Of a stretch of DNA of 64,000 bases, positions 56,834-64,000 are shown piece by piece (position 1 is the stretch's first letter; each line of letters starts with the position of its first letter). The DNA comes from Hibiscus mutabilis. Lineage: Eukaryota; Streptophyta; Magnoliopsida; Malvales; Malvaceae. The notes under the pieces were generated by a model. It made no database searches. It had not been told where the DNA came from and was given only the letters and a program-made list of their open reading frames with translations. Location: assembly GCA_019671005.1 (NCBI GenBank), contig CM033747.1, positions 27,245,188-27,309,187 on the forward strand, given 5' to 3'. The position numbers were made by a program, and so were the translations under genes.

Positions 56834-57151
56834 AAAATTTACTTGTTAAACCCAAGTAAGGCTCAAACTCAAAGATCTGATATATCCAAATTCGGGTTGT
56901 TTCACTCCACTCGACCCTAGTCCTCAATCTCGATTCTCGAAAGCGGACTAAAAATTAGGTGATTATAATGTAAGTTTTAAAAGTTTGGTAACCAAAATGA
57001 AAATATCCTAAATGTTTGATGACTCTTTATGTATTTTACCCTAAATTTAATTGTTAAAGTAAGGCCCAAGCTCAAAGATCCGAAATACCCAAGCTCGGGT
57101 TGATTTACATTTACTCTACTCGACCCTCGTCTTCAATCTCGATTCTCGAAA
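56834..57151 (+). repeat. Duplicated promoter segment of the trihelix gene
   Basis: About 115 bp occurs twice in direct orientation: 56834-56945 and 57033-57151. Both copies pass through GTAAGGC, CTCAAAGATC, TCGGGTTG and CTCGACCCT and end CAATCTCGATTCTCGAAAGC. The downstream copy ends about 150 bp before the ATG and so likely includes the promoter or 5' UTR. Confidence 0.8.
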
Positions 57152-57297
57152 GCTTCCGATCCCTAGAATTCTCAATTTAGGGTTTTGTTCTTCCCACGAA
57201 GCCTTCTTACTGACCCCCAATTTCAAATTCCTTTCAACCGAATTCACTGAACTTCTCGAAACCAAAACCGTTTAAAAAAGAGGCCATAAAAGGGGAG

Positions 57298-58293
57298 ATG
57301 GATGGTATGGAACCCTGCTCTTTTAATCGCCATCCTCAATATCCTCGTTCGACCAGAACTCGCCATGTATACAGTTACGGACCAGACGAAGAGCTCGACG
57401 AGGAAGAAGAAACGGAACTAGAAAACGACGACGTAGACGATGATGACCCAGATGTTTATTACCGTTGTGTCAAAGAAAGCGAGCGTTTTGAAAGGTACCC
57501 AAAGCGGCAAAAGCTGAGAACTTCAGCTCCCAGCTTCCAGTACACACCCGACCCTAGAGATAGCTTCAAAACTGCATATGATTGGTCCCAGAAAGAGATT
57601 TATGTTCTGTTAGAAGTTTGGGGGAATAGGTTTTTGCAATTGGGGAGGAGTTTGAGGGGTCAAGATTGGCTTGATGTAGCTGATAAAGTTAGTGATGCTT
57701 TGAAGAGTGTGAAAAATGAAGCCCAGTGTAGGCGTATGATCGACGGGTTGAAGAGGAAGTTTAAGAAGGAGAAGTCGAAAGCCGAGAGAATGGGGTTGGA
57801 TTCGAGTAAATGGGTGTTTTTTAGGAAAATGGAGATGTTAATGGGGTTGGGTTCTTCTTCGTTTAGGCAACAAGAATCATGGTTGGCGTGTGGAGTGGAT
57901 TCCGGGGAGTTTGTGTTTATGAATCCGCAGGTGTATTTGGATAGGTCCAATGGTGTTGATGAGATGAGGGATAGTCCCGCCGAGTCAGAGTTGGAGGAGG
58001 AGGAGGAGGAGGAGGATGGAGAAGAGGCTGATGGAGAGTCGAGGATGAAAGCCAATGAGCATTCCATGAGAATGTTGGCCGATTCGGTGCAGCGGTTTGG
58101 TAAGATACATGAGAAGATTGAGTCTAGTAAGAGGGAGCATATGAAGGAGTTGGAGAAGATGATAATGGATTTTCAGAAGGAATTGCAGGTACAAAAGAAG
58201 CAGATTTTGGAGAGGGCACAAGAAGAGATTGCAAAGTTGAATGAAGATGACGACAAGGACAATGAAAAATCCACGGAGAATATCAACGAATAG
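57298..58293 (+). CDS. Trihelix transcription factor, SIP1 clade
   Basis: Intact intronless gene of 331 residues; nuclear DNA-binding protein. Start chosen at the first ATG (MDGMEPCSF) after a CT-rich leader. Residues about 31-52 are acidic. About 68-74 (PKRQKLR) is a likely nuclear signal. About 94-185 form the trihelix (Myb/SANT-like) domain with Trp at 96, 108, 124 and 172 and basic LKRKFKKEKSK. About 230-248 is an acidic run (Glu repeat). About 255-315 is a coiled coil (KREHMKELEKM, FQKELQVQKKQILERAQ) typical of SIP1-type trihelix proteins and used for dimerisation. It is the only clearly intact conventional host gene of known type here. Targets cannot be told from sequence. Confidence 0.92.
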   Translation: MDGMEPCSFNRHPQYPRSTRTRHVYSYGPDEELDEEEETELENDDVDDDDPDVYYRCVKESERFERYPKRQKLRTSAPSFQYTPDPRDSFKTAYDWSQKEIYVLLEVWGNRFLQLGRSLRGQDWLDVADKVSDALKSVKNEAQCRRMIDGLKRKFKKEKSKAERMGLDSSKWVFFRKMEMLMGLGSSSFRQQESWLACGVDSGEFVFMNPQVYLDRSNGVDEMRDSPAESELEEEEEEEDGEEADGESRMKANEHSMRMLADSVQRFGKIHEKIESSKREHMKELEKMIMDFQKELQVQKKQILERAQEEIAKLNEDDDKDNEKSTENINE

Positions 58294-59570
58294 GTTTCTT
58301 GGTGTGTATCTTAGTTTCGGCATATCAAATTGCTCTAGTTATGTTATAGACCATTGATGTTTCATTTGTTTCTCATGGTTTTTATCTTGATTCTTGGCAT
58401 GATAGTGTTTATGTGGAGAGTAAAGACTTGCCAAAACAAGAAAGATTGATAGCATCTGTTAATGTTCCTTGGTTTGAACTTAAAAAGAAGCATATATGAT
58501 TAGCTTAGTTTAACTGATTTTCCCTTCGGTTAGAACTTAGTAGTGGATATACTCTTTTTCCTATAGTGGGGATTAGGAGTTATGCTGGTTTTCTTTACAA
58601 GGGAGACAAATTTGAAGAGCTCAAAAGGTCGGGAATATTTTTTTATTAAATAGAGATATTACATTCTCATATCGGGATTCGAATATGAGCATAGTAATTA
58701 GGCCAATTAGTGGATCTCAAAAAGTCGGGAATATTGTGCAAGTAGATGTTTAGGCAACAGAAAACAGAGTTGTGTTGTGTTTGATCCTAATGCCTTGCTT
58801 ATTTTGGTAAGTGATAGAGGTAGGGATGCATCATCTTGCGCTTAAATCTTATTTTAAGCCATAGATTAGTAAAATTGAATTTTTTGGTTGCCCTCGGTTC
58901 TCCAGGGCTTTGTCTTGACTAATCTGAACCGACTCGCATTGTACGCTTGACTTTGGTGGGTTGGTCTCCCCCACGGAGATTTTTTGCATACAAAACTTCG
59001 AACTCGAGACTTGATTAAACGATACCAATCTATATATTAACAAAATTGATTCTTTTAATAATACAAAAAGTATATAATTGACTTTAAGTAATAAATTGCC
59101 GTTAATATTTCCAATTTCTAAAATTATATATAATCATCATTTCTTCTTCTTGATTGCCACAGCAGGTTTTGTTGTACAAAAATATAACAATACATTAAAG
59201 AGTTAATTGCACTCTAAGTCTCAAAACTATAATTTTAATTTTAAATTTGTTTTTAAACTTTTGAATGTTCACATTCTATTAAAGATTTTATTGTGGATTT
59301 TATTAACGATAGGTATGATTACAATATACTAAATATTAATAGATTGAGGATGAGATTAAAATATTTAAAAGTTTGAGGAATAATTTAAGATAAGAATCTT
59401 AATTTGAAGATGGAATCGGAAGTTGAAACATTCAAAAGGTTGAACAACAGAATTTAGTTTCAGTTGCGTAGGTGCTCCCGAAAGACAAATTGTGTAAGGA
59501 GTGGTTATTGTTTTAGATTGAGTTTGAACCGGAATGTTCGGAGGTTGAATGATCCTTCCAAAAGATTACA
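58294..59570. other. Spacer downstream of the trihelix gene
   Basis: The first few hundred bases are probably 3' UTR. The rest holds AT-rich repeat-like sequence (TTTTGAATGTTC and its inverse near 59265 and 59340-59440). No gene seen. Confidence 0.45.
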
Positions 59571-59929
59571 GGTTTAAATAAAAAATAAGCCCTTAAACTA
59601 TGACATTGTTTGTTTTTAATTTTAAATTAATTTTTGGTCGAAAAAAATACATAAACTATTATTTTTGTCACTTTTATCCTTAAACCATTTTTTTGAAAAA
59701 ATAAATTCTTAAATTATACATTTTTTTGCTTTTAGTCCTTAGACTACATATTGGTCAAAAAAATTTGTGACGTGTCAACATCTTATTGGTCGAAATATTT
59801 TTTTATTTAAATAACTACCAGACTTAAAGTAACCAAAAATAATAGTTTAGGTGCTTATTTTGACCAAAATAATTTAAAGGCTAAAAAGAACAAAATATAA
59901 AATTTAAGGGTTGATTTTTCATTTAAGCC
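59571..59929. mobile_element. Mutator-like MITE
   Basis: 359 bp. Inverted ends GGTTTAAATAAAAAATAAGC and GGCTTAAATGAAAAATCAAC. Flanks AAGATTACA (59562-59570) and AAGATTTTA (59930-59938), a 9-bp duplication with two mismatches. Ends resemble those of the MITEs at 34543 and 36808. Confidence 0.7.
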
Positions 59930-60080
59930 AAGATTTTAATAGAAACTTTTATGAAACAATACTTGGTTTGGTTGGCAAGAAACTAAGATGATATACATGT
60001 TAACAGCTTAAGGGTAAATTATACAGATCATCACTCAACTATATTCTTATTCCTATTTTGCAACCCTCAGTAAACTTAGA

Positions 60081-60182
60081 TATGGGAATATGCCCATAGT
60101 TATTGGAGAGATAGGTTGGCCTACAGATGGAGCGATCGATGCTAATCTCAGTGCCTCTAGGGTTTTCAATTCCTTCTCGAGC
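60081..60182 (+). pseudogene. GH17 beta-1,3-glucanase fragment
   Basis: The frame YGNMPIVIGEIGWPTDGAIDANL matches the strand containing the catalytic Glu (GEIGWPTDG) of plant glycoside hydrolase 17, followed by NLSASRVFN. Nothing else of the enzyme is present on either side, so this is a gene scrap of about 30 codons, probably carried here by a rearrangement or a transposon. Confidence 0.75.
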
Positions 60183-60268
60183 AGTCAGGCCTTGAGGGAT
60201 TTGAAAGAGAAGCGAAAAATAGGTAGTTGGATGGAAATTCTAGTATACATCAGAACCAGGAGCTATAG

Positions 60269-60316
60269 GTGAGTGTGAGTGTGAGTGTGAGTGTGAGTGT
60301 GAGTGTGAGTGTGAGT
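60269..60316 (+). repeat. (GTGAGT)8 microsatellite
   Basis: Eight tandem copies of a 6-bp unit, the last changed to GAGTAT. It abuts the GH17 scrap. Confidence 0.95.
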
Positions 60317-60454
60317 ATGGTCGGTGTGGGTACATGGAAGAGTGTTGGGGTATATGGATTGCGGATGGGATATAATTTGGAGTTTTATTTTTGGATAGTT
60401 TTGGGTAAATAATTCAAATGGATTAAATATTTGAGAAAATAGGGTACTTTAAGG

Positions 60455-60681
60455 GATATTTTAGAATTTACGATAAATTTTACAGTGCAGGGGAAAGTCG
60501 CTATATGCAGGTGGCGACTTAAGAGAAGACGTCATCTGCAGGTGGCGACTTTCCCTTGACTTGTAATAATTTAATATTTTTTCTTATCAATTTAAGACAT
60601 AATTAGGGGAAAGTCGTTACCTGCATATGACGACTTCTCCCTGCACTGTAGAATTTGTCGTAGATTCTAAAGTATACCCCA
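60455..60681. repeat. Small foldback element
   Basis: The left arm TTTACAGTGCAGGGGAAAGTC (about 60479-60499) is inverted at about 60625-60660 (GACGACTTCTCCCTGCACTGTAG), and the outer TTTAGAATTTACG pairs with CGTAGATTCTAAA. Smaller GTCGCCACCTGCAG-type inverted copies lie inside. Target duplication not determined. Confidence 0.6.
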
Positions 60682-61089
60682 ACGTCCCTCAAAACTCAAA
60701 ATATTGTTTGGGTTTACATTATTCTCCAAAATTAATTTTATTTTTGGGTAAATTAAATGATTAAATTACTTTTTATATTTAATAATAATATTAAAATGTT
60801 ATTTTATTTTCATTTTAAATTATTTTTTTATATTTAATATGACATATCATACCAAAATATTAATAAAATAATTTAAAGTGACAAAAAATTTAATATATAA
60901 ATTTTAGTTATTAAATTAAAAGTTTTTAAAGTTAAGTGAGCAAAATATGAGTGATGATATATGTAATTTACGCTTAGCTTAACTGCACTAAACGACGTCG
61001 CCTTCTGCTACTTTAACTAATGGGCTGACTTAGGCTTATAGTAAGAGTGTGGGTTTTAAAATAATTCGAGCAGACGATTAGACAAAAGC

Positions 61090-61440
61090 CCGGCTAAATT
61101 AATTTCTAAACATTTGAATGTTTTAATTTCATCCTCTAGACTATAATTTTTATTTTAAATCGGTCCCTGAACTTTTGAATATTTTAATTTCATCTCTAAA
61201 TTATGACATTTATTCTAAATTGGTCCTTAGACTTTTTGGTCATTCTAATTTGATGATGGATTTAAAACGTTCAAAAGTTTGGGGATCAATTTAGAATGAG
61301 AGTCATAGTTTGAGCATGAAATTAGAACGTTCAAAAGTTTATGAGCCAATTTAGAATGAGGGTCATAATTTAAGGATGAAATTGAAATGTTCATGAGTTT
61401 GGGAAAATTTTAGAACATGGTCATAGTTTAAGGATGTTTG
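61090..61440. repeat. Inverted tandem repeat of about 60-bp units
   Basis: Units of the type TTGAATGTTTTAATTTCATC (two on the left) face units of the type GATGAAATTGAAATGTTC (three on the right), about a centre near 61255. AT-rich and non-coding; probably a foldback-type element. Confidence 0.55.
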
Positions 61441-61590
61441 ATGCAATTAACTCGTTTTTATATATTTCATTGAAATTGAACTAAGTTTCGAAATCAAACC
61501 AGACTTTTAATTCCTCATTGTTGGAACTCAGATCAAGTAGATTGCAAGACTTGTGGAATAGAAATCTTCTGCAACTGTGTAGTCCCGAAC

Positions 61591-61735
61591 TAAAAAATTA
61601 GGCTTAGAGTTTATGAAATTAGGGGTTTGGTGTATTATCTAGAGTTTATGGTTTAGGATTTAGAATTTAGGGCTATAGGTTAGAATTTTATTTTTTTTGT
61701 GTTGGACATAGAAAGGGGCAGATGATTTTTGTCCA
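61591..61735. repeat. Third copy of the intron 6 repeat
   Basis: Shares TTTATGGTTTAGGATTTAG, TTAGAATTTTATTTTTTTT and GGACATAGAAAGGGGCA with the dimer at 33400-33865, in the same orientation, with about 50 bp missing. A dispersed low-copy repeat family. Confidence 0.65.
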
Positions 61736-61739
61736 ACCT

Positions 61740-62437
61740 CGAGTAGGGTGCTTTGTTTCAAGCTTATTTCACACTCGAAGATACGATGCTTATGTTTAAC
61801 TACGGGTATCCTACTCATTGGTTGATTTATCCGAATCAGGTGCTACAGAGGCCCGTTATGAAGACGATTATCCGAACTCAATTTGCTCTATTCACAACGA
61901 CAAGATTCAAACTTTCACACCAGTTAGCCAGAGACGATGCTTTATTTTGATTGTGCAGGATGTAATTTACTCTTTTCTTGCAAGTTGGAATAGATGGACA
62001 ATCATTTTCAGTAGTTGATTGTGGTATATCTGATGCCTTAAATCCAACAACATTCGTATATTAGAATTACAGTAATATAATATAATTAAAATAATGTCTT
62101 TTTTTGTCCTACTTAATATGTTTTTTTTTTGTATTTTAAAATTGTCTAATTTAAAATGTCTAATTGAAAAATCAATAACTTTTAAAAGACATATTTTTTT
62201 ATATCATTTTTTTAGTTTCCTAACAAAATAAAATTTAACTTTTTAAAGATAAAATTATTATTTTAATTATTTTACATCATCTTTCTTATATAAATTTTTT
62301 CTTTTCAAAACTAAGGGAAAAATCAATTTTTTTTTTGGTGGGAAGGGAGTATAATATAATATTTACATTGATTAAACGTTGGAATTGCAGCTGCAATTAC
62401 AGACCTATTTACAGAGGAAAAAATATCAGGCACCTAG
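61740..62437. other. Unrecognised segment, possible gene scrap
   Basis: 61740-62020 has more balanced base composition than its surroundings and an open frame reading VDLSESGATEARYEDDYPN, which I do not recognise. It has no start and no splice context. 62030-62437 is AT-rich with poly-T runs and nothing else seen. Confidence 0.25.
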
Positions 62438-62728
62438 CTAGGCTGCAGGTTGGCTTAAAAAACCCCTGGAAGGATTAGCAAACCTCATGGAGAAGGATCT
62501 ACAGAGGTTATCAGGCTCATCCCATGTAAACCCATGGTCGAAATTCTGAGAGTAAGTGTGAGGATTATAGGGTACTCGCTTCATCTTCATCTTCTCTTTC
62601 TTCAACTTCATCCACAGCACTTTCAGCTTCAGCTTTCTCGAGGTCTCAGATGGTGAGCTCGCCACTTGGTAGCCTCGGCCTGAGCACACTGTTTTGCACC
62701 CTGAGCTGCACCAGTTTCTGATGTCCAT
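62438..62728 (-). CDS. Small uncharacterised plant protein, 96 residues
   Basis: The ORF MDIRNWCSSGCKTVC...SQPAA is basic in the middle (KLKLKVLWMKLKKEKMKMKR), with a C-terminal block YNPHTYSQNFDHGFTWDEPDN followed by SRSF-like LCRSFSMRFANPS. Such a Tyr/Asp block plus SFSxRF ending looks like small conserved plant proteins of unknown function, but I cannot name the family. I chose the ATG at 62728 rather than 62815 because the upstream 29 residues look like untranslated leader. Base composition is higher in GC than its surroundings, which supports it being real. Confidence 0.55.
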   Translation of the reverse strand: MDIRNWCSSGCKTVCSGRGYQVASSPSETSRKLKLKVLWMKLKKEKMKMKRVPYNPHTYSQNFDHGFTWDEPDNLCRSFSMRFANPSRGFLSQPAA

Positions 62729-64000
62729 TGCGGTGGAAAAAAGAAACCCTTTCTCCCAACTAACCAAAGAGAAGGAAATATGAAAAGGGTTTATTGTAGA
62801 ATATAATATAAGCACATGGATACGGATGGCTCTCAGAGAAGTAGTTGAAAGTTGAAACTTGGACGTCTTTTGAAGACCATAATGGTCGGTCCAACTGAAA
62901 TCCTACTAATATGCATGTGATAAGGTCATGCGTTTTCAGCATCCAGGGGCTGCAAAACCGGTCCCATTCGGATGTGATGGAGCTTTCATAAAGGATTATG
63001 GTAATGGTGGCATACATTGTGCAGTCTCAATGGCATTTGTCTTCGTGATTTGCAAGCAACAGTCTCTTTTTACACTTTTCCTCCAAAAATGCTTTTAAGG
63101 ATTCCATCGGCGGGGAATACTAAGGACCATTTCTGTGCTTCACTTTACAACATGTCCACCATTTGCACAAGCATCAATACCCTTTGATAAACTAGTGCGA
63201 ATCGGGTGGGAAATATTCGAAAATTATGGGGTTCTAGACCGATGGAATGAGAAATAATCGAAATCTTCACCTATGGAGACAAGGACGTTGAAGTTTTATC
63301 ATCGAAGTTCATGTAAGGATAGGGGTGGAGTTGCAATTTTCGAACCGTGAGAATAACCGAACCGTAATCACATAAATAACTGTAGGGTCCAAAAAATATC
63401 CGCAAGGATCCCGATATATTAAAAACTTTTAAAAATATATTCTAAACTCTCATTTACATATATACCTACCTATTTATTATCAATATTCTAATGCATCAAG
63501 ATATTTATGCTTTTTGTTTAAACTTTATTAAATTTGAATGGCTTCTCTAATAATTTACCTTTTTAATTTCTGCTTAATTCTTATATTATTCATGCATATG
63601 AATCTATGATATTTACTTTTCATGTTATTTGATGTATATGACATTTACTTTTCATATTATAGGTTCATGACAAGAAGAATCAAAACAATAATACAAGAGC
63701 ATCAAAGTACCACATGTTAGATTGATTTGACTACAAAAAATTCGTTATACGTTAAGTTATTATTATAGTTTTTAAATGATTTATTTATTGTTTGTAAAAC
63801 TAAATTTATCATTTATGTTTGTATTTTGGAGATTTAATATTGAGTATTTGTTCTAATATTTTTTATCAGCAAGTATGATATTATAAAAGTAAAAAATATA
63901 CAACTAGGATATGAATAATATATTAAGGTTCGGATTTTTTTTGACAAATCTTAAATCTAATTCTAATCCTACCTATAGGAGGGGAAGGGAGGACTTTAGG
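62729..64000. other. Right-edge spacer
   Basis: Upstream of the small minus-strand ORF there is no TATA box I would rely on. The rest is AT-rich; AACCGAACCGTAATCAC near 63356 looks like repeat DNA. No gene seen to the end of the window. Confidence 0.4.

Noticed and set aside
58849..59043. 64-codon minus ORF downstream of the trihelix gene
   Set aside because: No recognisable domain or gene context; the region looks like repeat-derived spacer.
61753..61950. 65-codon ORF near 61.8 kb as a gene
   Set aside because: Composition is gene-like but the frame with the more protein-like stretch lacks a start and has an upstream stop; kept only as a possible scrap.

Overview
The window is nuclear DNA from a flowering plant, very probably a eudicot and perhaps Malvaceae. 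The evidence is plant-only LTR-retrotransposon lineages (Athila and Tat/Ogre), a spliced plant SULTR3-type sulfate transporter, a SIP1-clade trihelix factor and small Mutator-like MITEs. The family guess rests on the general look of the repeats and is weak. About four fifths of the window is transposon-derived.

Layout. 1-30382 is a nest of + strand Ty3/gypsy elements whose left halves lie outside the window. An Athila element (ends 7877) sits in an Ogre-like Tat element (ends 17608). That element sits in a second, older Ogre-like element (ends 30382), which also carries two solo LTRs (20696-23461 and 23556-27034). 30383-36800 is host DNA with one minus-strand gene, a SULTR3;5-like sulfate transporter of 11 exons (31305-36506). 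It carries a 1-bp deletion, a missing splice acceptor and a 15-bp in-frame duplication, so it looks like a recent pseudogene. A complete 18.4-kb Ogre-like element (37485-55911, target duplication TCACG) has split a Mutator-like MITE (36808-56081). Inside its leader is a patchwork copia fragment. From 56082 on is host DNA: an intact intronless trihelix transcription factor gene (57298-58293), further MITEs and foldbacks, a GH17 glucanase scrap and a small unrecognised minus-strand ORF (62438-62728).

How the parts work. The Ogre-like elements show the expected order: LTR, primer site, ORF1, gag, protease, G-patch, a short intron, RT, RNase H, a second (archaeal-type) RNase H, integrase, a long non-coding 3' tail, polypurine tract, LTR. 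All copies here are broken by stops and frameshifts.

The most unusual signal is in the non-coding 3' tails of the three Ogre-like elements. These hold two successive arrays of small stem-loops in which the loop is constant and the stem changes on both sides together (compensatory changes). A second signal is short GC-rich palindromes multiplied inside otherwise unrelated elements: TTGCCNNGGCAA in the Athila element, and variants of CGTATCGATACG in one solo LTR. I know of no description of either, but I could not search.
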